Source: a bacterium (GTDB lineage: Bacteria > Vulcanimicrobiota > Vulcanimicrobiia > Vulcanimicrobiales > Vulcanimicrobiaceae). Taken from it: a stretch of DNA of 64,000 nt. Every line of letters begins with the position of its first letter. Within the stretch, counting starts at the first letter, position 1. The notes under the pieces are model-generated. The model had not been told where the DNA came from and did no database searches. It saw only the letters and a program-made list of their open reading frames with translations. The stretch covers positions 36,001 through 100,000 of the forward strand of contig JAKBKY010000004.1 of NCBI GenBank assembly GCA_021832345.1, given 5' to 3'. This document shows, in pieces, positions 1 to 8,028 of the stretch. The position numbers and the translations under genes are program-made.

Positions 1-13
1 GGCGGCGACGTGC

Positions 14-649
14 CTAGGGTTGGAGGCGACGCACGAGCCATGTACCCCCCGCGCGGAGAAACTCCAAGCGATCGTGCATACGGTTGGGGCGGCCTTGCCA
101 AAATTCAACGCGACTCGGCACGATGAGGTAGCCGCCCCAAGAGTGCGGGCGTGGAACCTCTTCTTCTTCGAAGCGTTGCTCAAAGTGTTCCATGCGCTCC
201 TCAAGCAATCGGCGCGACTCCACCACCTCGCTCTGATCGCTCGCCCAAGCAGCGAGTTGATGCCCCCGGGGACGACCGGCAAAATACGCATCAGACTCCT
301 CCTCGGAGATTCGCGCCGCAACCCCTTCGACGCGAACCTGCCGTTGCATGGACGCCCACCAGAAGACCGCGCTAACATGCGGATTTTCACCGATCTGCCG
401 GCCTTTTCGGCTCTCGTAGGAGGTATAGAAGACCAAACCACGGCTATCGAGGCCACGCAAGAGGACCATCCGTTGCGACGGATGCCCCTGCTGATTTACG
501 GTTGCCACACACATCGCGTGCGGTTCGATGACCTGCGCCTGACCGGCGTCATCGAGCCATATTCGCAGTTGCTCCAGCGGATCTGCCTGTACGCTCGCTT
601 CATCGAGACCACCGCGCTCGTCACCGGCCCGCGCCTGTTCGATCTTCAT
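14..649 (-). CDS. pdxH: Pyridoxamine 5'-phosphate oxidase
   Basis: 211 aa, the usual length for PdxH. It oxidises pyridoxamine or pyridoxine 5'-phosphate to pyridoxal 5'-phosphate with FMN in the cytoplasm, the last step of vitamin B6 synthesis and salvage. Visible family signatures are the FMN-binding strand QRMVLLRGLDSRGLVFYTSY (about residues 58-77), the SRKGRQI segment and the C-terminal VEFWQGRPNRMHDRLEF followed by the terminal RLQP. The ATG at 649 overlaps the stop of the upstream VWA gene as ATGA, so it is the last gene of the long minus-strand chain that begins at valS. No B6 link to its operon partners is evident. Confidence 0.95.
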   Translation of the reverse strand: MKIEQARAGDERGGLDEASVQADPLEQLRIWLDDAGQAQVIEPHAMCVATVNQQGHPSQRMVLLRGLDSRGLVFYTSYESRKGRQIGENPHVSAVFWWASMQRQVRVEGVAARISEEESDAYFAGRPRGHQLAAWASDQSEVVESRRLLEERMEHFEQRFEEEEVPRPHSWGGYLIVPSRVEFWQGRPNRMHDRLEFLRAGGTWLVRRLQP

Positions 650-1566
650 CGATACCCCCCAAAGAAAGAGCCCACTAAAAAGCTTGCGAGCATCCCCAAA
701 CCTGCAAGCAGCGCAAAAGCGAGCGACGCGTCGACCCGACGTTGCTCAAATCCCGTGACGCCGCCGAGATGCGAGAGGATCCCGCGCAGCTCTCCGGCGT
801 CGCTCGCACGCGCGTAGGTTCCACCACTGACCTGCGCATAGGCCCTGAGTGCACCCTGATCCAGTTGCGCCGGTTCGCCGGTTCCAGGGATGAAAGCCCC
901 CGAGTTGGTGCCGATGCCTATGGTATAGACAGGGACATGAAGCTCGCCTAACCGCTGTGCGACGGCCATGGGGTTCACGCCGGTATTGTTTACCCCATCG
1001 GTCAGTAACACGATGACGCGATGCCCTCGGGCAGGCAACATGCGGGCGGCTAGCGCAAGCGCATCCCCAATCGCCGTCGCCCCATTGGGCGGCGGCAGTT
1101 GAGCCAACGCCTGAATCGCACGGCGATGGTGGCTCGTCAGCGGTTGAACGACCTCGGCTTGAGAGGAAAAGGCCACAATCCCAATGCGAATCCCAGGAGG
1201 CGATCGGCGAATAAACGCCCGTGCGGCTGCCGTGGCAGCGGCCGAACGGGTCGGAGCGATATCGGTCGATGCCATGGAACCCGAGGTATCGACACAAATC
1301 ACCGCACTACCCTGCTGCACCGGGACCGGCAGAGTTATGCGTGGGCCGGCAACGGCAAGTGCAAGCAGCGCGACCGAAACGATCCATGCCGCCACCAGCA
1401 TCCGAACGATCCATGCCGATGTCGAAAACGCCTCCCGCACAAAGGCGACGTTGGAGTAGAGCAGCGCCGCCGCGTCGCGCCGCCGCGCAGCGTAGCGAAG
1501 GTACCAGCCCACTGCCAGTATCGCGAGCAACGCGACCGGCAGACGCCAGGGATACTCAAAGCTCAT
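646..1566 (-). CDS. BatA-type VWA-domain membrane protein
   Basis: 306 aa from the ATG at 1566; the reading frame is open further upstream but this ATG overlaps the DUF58 stop as ATGA and gives a normal BatA N-terminus. Two membrane segments (about residues 8-24 and 57-75) precede a von Willebrand A domain whose metal site is DTSGSM (93-98); a third membrane segment closes the C-terminus. BatA-type proteins work with MoxR ATPases and DUF58 proteins, which lie directly upstream. The family is linked to stress tolerance and to metal or cofactor insertion, but the target here is unknown. Confidence 0.85.
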   Translation of the reverse strand: MSFEYPWRLPVALLAILAVGWYLRYAARRRDAAALLYSNVAFVREAFSTSAWIVRMLVAAWIVSVALLALAVAGPRITLPVPVQQGSAVICVDTSGSMASTDIAPTRSAAATAAARAFIRRSPPGIRIGIVAFSSQAEVVQPLTSHHRRAIQALAQLPPPNGATAIGDALALAARMLPARGHRVIVLLTDGVNNTGVNPMAVAQRLGELHVPVYTIGIGTNSGAFIPGTGEPAQLDQGALRAYAQVSGGTYARASDAGELRGILSHLGGVTGFEQRRVDASLAFALLAGLGMLASFLVGSFFGGYR

Positions 1567-2432
1567 GACTGCACGAGATGGCCCACGCCGAACGCAGCAT
1601 AGAGACTGGCGGGGCCGGCACCCTCCAGCAGCGGAGCCGCTCGCCAACGCGCCTGCTCCAAGCGTTCGATCAACCGCGCTTCCCGCCGGGCTACCGCCTC
1701 AACGTATGCTCGCCGTTGCCGCGCCCCGATGTACGCATCCAAGAGACGACCTGATTGTGCGTCCTTGAATCGGACGAAGCCACGTAGGGGCAAGCCCTCA
1801 TACCACGGATCGCGCGCGACCAAACAGGTCATATCGTAGCGTCGTCCCAGATCCGCCAGCATCGCGTCACCGTCCGGCACCGTCTCCTCCTCGGTAAAAT
1901 CGTACCCGTCGGTAATCAGCAGTAAGGCGCTGCCGGCCGGCAGAATCGCTCGTGCGATACGCAGGTGATTCCAGAGATCGAACTGCTCGCTTGCACTCGC
2001 ATGAAACGCGAAAGCTGCCGTTGCTGCCGCCCGCCCGCGCAAACGTATATCGGGCACCGCACCGCGCGCGGTAATCTGCATGGCGCGGTCTTCACTTTCG
2101 ACCGCTTCGAACCAGGCTCGGAGGACGTCGAGGGCGCAATCCAGCAGCGACGTCGATCGTCCGACGCGCATGGATGCCGAGGTATCGACGATAGCCGCCA
2201 TCGTCAAGGCGACATCCTCCAGTACGACGCGGGTCTGCAGAGCCCCCGAACGCGCCGTAGCGGCCCAGTCGATCCGGCGCGGATCGTCTCCGGCGACGTA
2301 TGCTCTCAACTCCGCAAATTCATAACCGTCGCCCCGCAGCCCGCTCGGAGAGCCGGAGCCGAAGAGACGAGGACGACGTTTCCCTGTGAGCAGGGCGTTG
2401 CGTAGACGCCGCCCACGATCAGTGGCCGGCAT
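1563..2432 (-). CDS. DUF58 domain protein
   Basis: 289 aa. It contains the DUF58 core block ELRAYVAGDDPRRIDWAATA near residues 42-61 and a VWA-like metal motif DTSASM shortly after. DUF58 proteins are regularly encoded between a MoxR ATPase and BatA-like VWA proteins and are thought to form part of a chaperone-like complex with them. The start ATG shares one base with the moxR stop (TGATG) and its stop overlaps batA, so translational coupling is likely. Substrate unknown. Confidence 0.88.
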   Translation of the reverse strand: MPATDRGRRLRNALLTGKRRPRLFGSGSPSGLRGDGYEFAELRAYVAGDDPRRIDWAATARSGALQTRVVLEDVALTMAAIVDTSASMRVGRSTSLLDCALDVLRAWFEAVESEDRAMQITARGAVPDIRLRGRAAATAAFAFHASASEQFDLWNHLRIARAILPAGSALLLITDGYDFTEEETVPDGDAMLADLGRRYDMTCLVARDPWYEGLPLRGFVRFKDAQSGRLLDAYIGARQRRAYVEAVARREARLIERLEQARWRAAPLLEGAGPASLYAAFGVGHLVQS

Positions 2433-3358
2433 CAGGGTGCACGCACACCGTCGATCACGTCGCTCAGCAACCGCTCGCTGTCGATGCCTTCACTACTCAC
2501 GCGGTACGAAAAACCTACCCGATGCCTGAGCGCGCCCGATGCCACAGAACGGATGTCGTCTGGAAGGACGAAATCTCGCCCCGCTAGGAGCGCTTTGGCA
2601 CGCGCCAGGTTTACGATGGCCAGGGTTGCGCGCGGGCTTGCCCCATACGCAATATACGGGCTTTCAGCCTCGCGTGTGCCGGCCACTAACTCCACCACGT
2701 AACGCTTGAGCTGAGCATCGACGTGAACGCCACGGGCGGCAACCCTCCACGCACGAACGTCATCGAGCGTTGCCGCATGCGTCGTCAACTGCGTCTGCGC
2801 TATTGCAAAGCGTTCTAGGATGGCAAGCTCTTCTTCGCGCGACGGATAACCGACATTCACCTTCAACAAAAACCGATCCATCTGCGCGACCGGCAAGGCA
2901 TAGGTTCCGTCAGCGTCCAGAGGGTTCATGGTGGCCATGACGAGGAACGGATCGGGCAGTACATGGGTCTGGAGGCCAATCGTGACCTGACGCTCTCCCA
3001 TCGCTTCGAGCAACGCTGATTGCACCTTCGCAGGAGCGCGATTGATCTCATCGGCAAGCACGACGTTCGCGAAGACAGGCCCAAGAACGGTTATGAAACG
3101 GGCCTCATGCTGATCGTAGATACGCGTTCCGACGACATCGCTCGGCAGAAGATCCGGTGTAAACTGGACGCGCTTGAACTCCCCGTCGAGAGCGGCGGCA
3201 AGTGCCCGGCATGCGAGCGTCTTGGCCAGCCCCGGAGGGCCTTCCAGCAGCAGATGGCCATCAGCTATCAGCGCCAGCAGAAGAGCTTCGACGACCGCTT
3301 GTTGTCCAACGATCGTATTCTCGACGGCGCGTTTGACATCGTTTGGCGATGCATTCAT
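2432..3358 (-). CDS. MoxR-family AAA+ ATPase
   Basis: 308 aa from the ATG at 3358, which overlaps the upstream stop as ATGA; the open frame continues upstream but its composition there is shadow sequence. Walker A is GPPGLAKT (residues 40-47), Walker B is VVLADEIN (about 99-106), and sensor 1 MATMNPLD follows. MoxR proteins are chaperone-like ATPases that act with VWA partners, and here the partners DUF58 and BatA follow with no gap. Nothing in the sequence identifies the client protein. Confidence 0.92.
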   Translation of the reverse strand: MNASPNDVKRAVENTIVGQQAVVEALLLALIADGHLLLEGPPGLAKTLACRALAAALDGEFKRVQFTPDLLPSDVVGTRIYDQHEARFITVLGPVFANVVLADEINRAPAKVQSALLEAMGERQVTIGLQTHVLPDPFLVMATMNPLDADGTYALPVAQMDRFLLKVNVGYPSREEELAILERFAIAQTQLTTHAATLDDVRAWRVAARGVHVDAQLKRYVVELVAGTREAESPYIAYGASPRATLAIVNLARAKALLAGRDFVLPDDIRSVASGALRHRVGFSYRVSSEGIDSERLLSDVIDGVRAP

Positions 3359-4287
3359 ACGTAAGCACACTCCAAGTCGGCGAGCGCAGCGCTCACGGCG
3401 ACAGTGAGATCCCCGTCGTGCGTGAACGAGGCACGCTCGAGACTGAACAACGCACGTCGTAGACGCGAGTCCACGACACGCGAGGACCGGAGAACGTCCG
3501 AAAGCGTCGCCCCGGCATCGACGCCCAGAGCCTCCCAGAGGAGCGCGCGAGCGCGCAGCGCTCCAAGGCGGTCGGGCTGCGCCCGAAGGATCGAGAGCGC
3601 CTGGCCAACGCTCTGCGCCGGCGTGAGCGGCGCTGGGGACGGCGCGACAGGCGCAGGCGCTGCGGCAACGACCTGATTTCCCCGCGACCGAGATCTCTCT
3701 ACGGCTAGGCGCAGTGCGACGACGATGCAGACCAGCGCGACGACGCCCCAAAACGTGAGCGTCAGCAGCAAGAGTGCCGCCCGGCGCAGAGTTCGCGCCA
3801 TGCCGCCCAAGCGCACGGGCATAAGCGCACCGCCGCCAATCTGCAGCGTTAGCGCATTTGAGAGAAAGCGCATCGGTTTGCCGTTCTGGGTGTCGAAGGC
3901 GTCGAGATAAGCCGGATCGATATGAATGCTGCCCGTTTGATGGGACACGACAGTAATGACCTCGCGATACAGGGTACCGTCTGGACGGGCGATGAGCCGT
4001 TGCTCGTCACCAAGGATCTCAAGCCCGCTAAAGTTCGGCAGAATCAGGTTGCGCAACGAGGTAATATGCTGGGTAACGCGCACCATGACGATGAGATGAA
4101 AGCGCCGCTCCAATGTCGGTGTGGCGGTATCGCTGCTCAGCGTGAACTGTAATACATGCAACGGTTGAAGTTGCCCGGCCCAAACGCATGCCGGCGCAAG
4201 CAGCACAGCTACCGCTAAGCACGCCGCCGCAACGGCGTTACGCCAAGCCGGCGTCTGCAAACCACTGCGCAAAGAGACGTCGTGCAT
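3355..4287 (-). CDS. BatD-like exported membrane protein
   Basis: 310 aa from the ATG at 4287. A signal peptide (hydrophobic run about residues 16-32 ending in VWAG) is followed by an all-beta extracytoplasmic domain resembling the BatD/oxygen-tolerance domain, one membrane helix near residues 170-190, and an alanine/arginine-rich cytoplasmic tail. Position directly ahead of moxR-DUF58-batA supports the BatD assignment, which is by architecture and context rather than by a diagnostic motif. The start lies 50 bp inside the end of carA; a later TTG in the same frame is possible. Confidence 0.65.
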   Translation of the reverse strand: MHDVSLRSGLQTPAWRNAVAAACLAVAVLLAPACVWAGQLQPLHVLQFTLSSDTATPTLERRFHLIVMVRVTQHITSLRNLILPNFSGLEILGDEQRLIARPDGTLYREVITVVSHQTGSIHIDPAYLDAFDTQNGKPMRFLSNALTLQIGGGALMPVRLGGMARTLRRAALLLLTLTFWGVVALVCIVVALRLAVERSRSRGNQVVAAAPAPVAPSPAPLTPAQSVGQALSILRAQPDRLGALRARALLWEALGVDAGATLSDVLRSSRVVDSRLRRALFSLERASFTHDGDLTVAVSAALADLECAYV

Positions 4288-5320
4288 CGAAGGGGCCGGG
4301 CGACGCCTCGGGATGAAACTGTACGGCAGCCATCGGTAGCCGGCGATGGCGAAAGCCTTCGTTCGTGCCATCATTGAGATTGGTCATCGTGGGCAACAGC
4401 TCCGCCGGAAGGCTGGCCGCATCGACGGCATACCCGTGGTTGTGTGCCGTGACCAGCACCTCACCGGTCTCGAGCATCTGGACGGGTTGATTGCCGCCGC
4501 GGTGACCGTAGGGTAACTTATACGTCGCACCTCCGCAGGCCAGCGCCAGCAACTGATGGCCAAGGCAGATCCCGTAGATAGGAAGATGTCCGATCAGTGC
4601 GCGCAGCGTTTCGATGGTCTGCGGAAGATCGGTAGGATCGCCTGGGCCCGGTGAAATGAAGAGCATCTGCGGTGCCGTTTGCGTGATCGTCGCAGCGTCG
4701 GCATCGTAGGGCAGTACCGTAATCTCTGCACCAAGGGCCGTCAGTTCGCGCAGGATCGCTCGCTTCACGCCGCAATCGAGCAACGTCACGCGCGGACCAC
4801 CGGGGATCCCTTCGGTGCGCGCCTGCCGCGCAGCAACGCTGGGAACCAGACCCTTCGTCGTCGCCGCCCGTGCATAGCGCACCAGCTCAGCCTGCGCGCG
4901 GCCGAGTGCGCTTTCACCTACCGCCAGTGCCGCCCAAATCGTTCCATGCTCGCGCAAGACAATCGTGATCGCGCGCGTATCGGCCCCAAGCAACGTAGGG
5001 ATCCGTTGTTCGGTCAGCCATGACGGCAAGTCTTGACGGGAACGGTAGTGCGAGGGGTGTTCGGCGATGCGTTTGATAACCGTCCCGGCAACGCAAGCGC
5101 GCGAATACTGTGCCGCGCTGCCCGATATCCCGTAGTTGCCGATCATGGGATAGGTAAAGGTGAGAATCTGCCCGGCGTAGGATGGGTCGGTCAACGCCTC
5201 TTCGTAGCCGGTCATTCCCGTGTAAAAGACGGCCTCGCCGAGGGCGAGCCCCTCGAAGGCAAGGCCGTAGCCCTCGAAGCAGGACCCATCGGCGAGAAAG
5301 AGAGCGGCCGGCAACGACAT
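4238..5320 (-). CDS. carA: Carbamoyl-phosphate synthase small subunit
   Basis: 360 aa, a normal CarA length. The amidotransferase subunit hydrolyses glutamine and passes ammonia to CarB for carbamoyl phosphate, used for pyrimidines and arginine. The N-terminal half has the CarA signature FYTGMTGYEEALTDPSYAGQ; the C-terminal class I glutaminase domain has its nucleophile C252 in YGICLGHQ and the His-Glu pair in VQFHPEAS. The ATG at 5320 is 2 bp after pyrC. The large subunit gene carB is not beside it and not in the window. Confidence 0.96.
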   Translation of the reverse strand: MSLPAALFLADGSCFEGYGLAFEGLALGEAVFYTGMTGYEEALTDPSYAGQILTFTYPMIGNYGISGSAAQYSRACVAGTVIKRIAEHPSHYRSRQDLPSWLTEQRIPTLLGADTRAITIVLREHGTIWAALAVGESALGRAQAELVRYARAATTKGLVPSVAARQARTEGIPGGPRVTLLDCGVKRAILRELTALGAEITVLPYDADAATITQTAPQMLFISPGPGDPTDLPQTIETLRALIGHLPIYGICLGHQLLALACGGATYKLPYGHRGGNQPVQMLETGEVLVTAHNHGYAVDAASLPAELLPTMTNLNDGTNEGFRHRRLPMAAVQFHPEASPGPFDARRLFAQWFADAGLA

Positions 5321-5322
5321 GC

Positions 5323-6591
5323 TTAGGCCTCCCCTTGGATGAGCCGTCCCGCAACGAACGTGGCTAAGACGCGCCGCGGTAGCATCATGCCGTCGAACGG
5401 CGTCGATCTCCCCTTTGACGCGAAGTGCGCCGCATCTACGCGCCATTGCTCATCAGCGAAGATCGTCACATCCGCAGCGCTTCCGGGTGCAAGCGTACCA
5501 CCTGGGAGATGGAAGAGTCGTGCCGGGTTGGTCGAGAGCAACTCGACGAAACGTGGCAACGGCAAGTCCGGCAGCGCTAGGGCGTAGGCCCCCACCGCGA
5601 TCTCCAAGCCGCTGAATCCCACGGCGGCGCTGCGAATTTCGACGGACTTCTCCGCCGCCGTATGCGGGGCATGGTCGGTGGCAAAGCAATCGATCGTTCC
5701 AGCTCGCACGGCATCGCGCAACGCTCGAGCATCCATAGCGGAGCGCAACGGTGGATTCACTTTCGCTCGCCCTCCGAGTGTGCGAACGGCTTCGTCAGTG
5801 AAGAACAAGTGGTGTGGCGTCACCTCGCAGCTCGCCGTGGTACCGATCGAGCGAGCGAAACGGATAAGCTCGAGAGCACCCGCCGTCGAACAATGTGCGA
5901 TATGCCAGCTCTTGCCGGTCTGCCGCGCGATCAAGAGGTCGCGCGCTACGATGATATCTTCGCACAACGGCGAGGCGCCGGCCAACCCGAGGGCCTCGGC
6001 GACCGGGCCGGCGTTCATGACCGTGCCGGCCGCCAGGTGTTCGTCCTCGGCATGGGAGATAAACGGCGCTGCCAGATCCCGCGCCGCCAGCGCCGCATCC
6101 ACGAGTACCCGAGCGTTCATTATCGTGCTGCCATCGTCACTGAACGCAACGGCACCGGCGCGCGATAAGGCCCCATAGTCGAGCAGGCTCTCCCCGCGTC
6201 GCCCCAGCGTGATCGCGGCGATCGGATAGAGGCGGCAGCGCGGTTGCCCGTCTCCGATCTCGCCCGCTGCAAGCTTCGCCAGCAAGTTGGGATCGTCAAG
6301 AGCGGGGTTCGTATTCGGCATGCAGGCGACGGCGGTGAATCCCCCACGCGCCGCAGCCAATGTCCCGGTAGCAATGGTTTCCTTCTCGGGGAAACCGGGC
6401 TCGCGTAAGTGTACGTGTGGATCGATGAATCCCGGCGCGACATACGCACCCGTCGCATCGAAAATCTCTTCGTCCGGGCGCGCAACGATATGCTCGCCCA
6501 CCTCGGTGACAACCTCCCCATGCAGGCGCACGTCCAACATCGCGTCGATGCCGCGCGCGGGGTCGATCAAGCGACCGCCGGTAATCAGCAC
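5323..6591 (-). CDS. pyrC: Dihydroorotase
   Basis: 422 aa from the GTG at 6591, a start that gives the usual class I dihydroorotase N-terminus (LITGGRLIDPARGID) and overlaps the pyrB stop by 7 bp. It cyclises carbamoyl aspartate to dihydroorotate. The zinc ligands are in DPHVHLREPG (about residues 57-66), further metal His residues are in SHAEDEH and HCST, and the catalytic Asp is in FATDHAPHT. The next gene, carA, starts 2 bp downstream, so the pyrimidine genes are cotranscribed. Confidence 0.96.
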   Translation of the reverse strand: MLITGGRLIDPARGIDAMLDVRLHGEVVTEVGEHIVARPDEEIFDATGAYVAPGFIDPHVHLREPGFPEKETIATGTLAAARGGFTAVACMPNTNPALDDPNLLAKLAAGEIGDGQPRCRLYPIAAITLGRRGESLLDYGALSRAGAVAFSDDGSTIMNARVLVDAALAARDLAAPFISHAEDEHLAAGTVMNAGPVAEALGLAGASPLCEDIIVARDLLIARQTGKSWHIAHCSTAGALELIRFARSIGTTASCEVTPHHLFFTDEAVRTLGGRAKVNPPLRSAMDARALRDAVRAGTIDCFATDHAPHTAAEKSVEIRSAAVGFSGLEIAVGAYALALPDLPLPRFVELLSTNPARLFHLPGGTLAPGSAADVTIFADEQWRVDAAHFASKGRSTPFDGMMLPRRVLATFVAGRLIQGEA

Positions 6592-7517
6592 GCAGCGTCG
6601 GCCGGGCCGTTGACGAGCAGATCCAACACGGCCATCCGAACGCTGACGCCGTGCATGACCTGTCGCGCATAGCGCCACCCGGCAAAGGAGAGAACGCTCT
6701 CATCGAGTTCTATGCCGCGGTTGTAGGGACCCGGATGCAGGACGACGACATGCGCCGGTAGTGCAGCGCAGCGTTGGGCATCGAGCCGGTACCGCGCAAC
6801 GTACTCCTCCTCCGAGAACGGCATCGCGCCGATACGCTCGCGTTGGATACGCAGCAAGATCACCGCGTCCAGGTGTGGAGCGATCTTGTCCAGATCGCGT
6901 TCGATGGTCACTCCGGGCGGCGCATCTGCCTCGCTGACAAACTCGGGCGGACCAACCAAGACAACGTCTGCACCCAAACGTCGCAGACCCAACATCGAGC
7001 TGTGGGCCACGCGACTATGCGCGACATCACCGACGATGGCCACCGTTCGCGAAAGCAACGTCCCAAACTCTTCACGCAACGTGAACAAATCGAGCAACGC
7101 TTGCGTGGGATGAGCGTGCATCCCGTCTCCGGCGTTGATCACGTGACCGTCAAAAGCCAAAGCCACCTTTCCCGCGTAGCCGGATTCGGGATGGCGTAAC
7201 ACGAACACAGCGACACCCATGGCGCCCAACGTCATCGCCGTGTCCTCGATGGTCTCGCCCTTGGTCGCGAGACTGGCGTCCTTGGGAGAGAGGTTCACGA
7301 CATGCGCGCCGAGCCGCAACTCCGCAAGATTAAAGGAGACGAACGTTCGGGTGCTGGCTTCAAAGAAGAGATTCACGCACGCCACACCGGCTAAGAGCGG
7401 TCCAGGTGGATGTTCCTCGAACCGTTGGGCGCGGGTGAAGATGATTTCCAACTCGTCGCCACTCAGATCGCTCAGATCGACGAGACTACGCCGGGTCCGC
7501 AAAGAGCACCACCTCAT
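6585..7517 (-). CDS. pyrB: Aspartate carbamoyltransferase catalytic subunit
   Basis: About 310 aa. It joins carbamoyl phosphate and aspartate, the committed step of pyrimidine synthesis. The carbamoyl phosphate loop FEASTRT, the HPTQALLD motif and HPGPYNRG are all present. No pyrI regulatory subunit is adjacent. The start is uncertain: the ATG at 7517 lacks a ribosome site, while a TTG at 7502 has AGGTGG six bases upstream and gives a more usual N-terminus. Either start lies inside the end of pyrR. Confidence 0.95.
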   Translation of the reverse strand: MRWCSLRTRRSLVDLSDLSGDELEIIFTRAQRFEEHPPGPLLAGVACVNLFFEASTRTFVSFNLAELRLGAHVVNLSPKDASLATKGETIEDTAMTLGAMGVAVFVLRHPESGYAGKVALAFDGHVINAGDGMHAHPTQALLDLFTLREEFGTLLSRTVAIVGDVAHSRVAHSSMLGLRRLGADVVLVGPPEFVSEADAPPGVTIERDLDKIAPHLDAVILLRIQRERIGAMPFSEEEYVARYRLDAQRCAALPAHVVVLHPGPYNRGIELDESVLSFAGWRYARQVMHGVSVRMAVLDLLVNGPADAAC

Positions 7518-8028
7518 CACTTTGGCTCGGCACCGGCGCGATGTTCACGACGATGCGCTCGCGACGACTTGTGGGAACGAACCGGCCGACAAAGTCACCC
7601 TGGACCGGCAACTCACGCAAGCCACGATCGACGAGGACGCACAGACGAATCACCGCCGGTCGCCCAAGGTCCGTCACCGCATCGAGGGCCGATCTCACGG
7701 TCCGTCCCGTGTAGAGCACGTCGTCAACGACCACCACCGTCTTGCCGGCTACGTCAACCGGGATGAGGGACTCCGGCAGGTCGTGGCTCACCTCGTCATC
7801 TCGATAGAGATCGATATTGAGGAAGCCAAGCGCCGGCGTGGTTCCGGCAATGCGGCCTATGCAATCGGCGATGCGTCTGGCGAGCGCCTCACCGCCTCGC
7901 CGAACTCCCATCATGACGAGCTCATCGACGCACGCGTGAGGCTCGACGATCTGATGCGCAAGCCGAGCAATCGTACGCTCGATCTCCGCCGCTTCAAGCA
8001 GCACCCGCCGCGTCGTGGTTGCGTTCAT
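7486..8028 (-). CDS. pyrR: PyrR bifunctional regulator/uracil phosphoribosyltransferase
   Basis: 180 aa, standard PyrR length. The PRPP-binding motif VVVVDDVLYTGRT (about residues 97-109) and the N-terminal MMGVRRGGE loop are clear. In Bacillus PyrR binds pyr mRNA leaders and promotes attenuation, and it also makes UMP from uracil and PRPP. Here its ATG overlaps the valS stop (ATGA) and the following pyr genes overlap too, so there is no room for a classical attenuator leader in front of any pyr gene in this operon. Confidence 0.93.
   Translation of the reverse strand: MNATTTRRVLLEAAEIERTIARLAHQIVEPHACVDELVMMGVRRGGEALARRIADCIGRIAGTTPALGFLNIDLYRDDEVSHDLPESLIPVDVAGKTVVVVDDVLYTGRTVRSALDAVTDLGRPAVIRLCVLVDRGLRELPVQGDFVGRFVPTSRRERIVVNIAPVPSQSDEVVLFADPA

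Noticed and set aside
20..817. Long plus-strand frame over pdxH and batA
   Set aside because: Shadow frame of two genes with strong family signatures on the other strand.
7486..8028. Intercistronic PyrR attenuator
   Set aside because: Gene overlaps leave no untranslated space and no terminator hairpin is seen between these genes.
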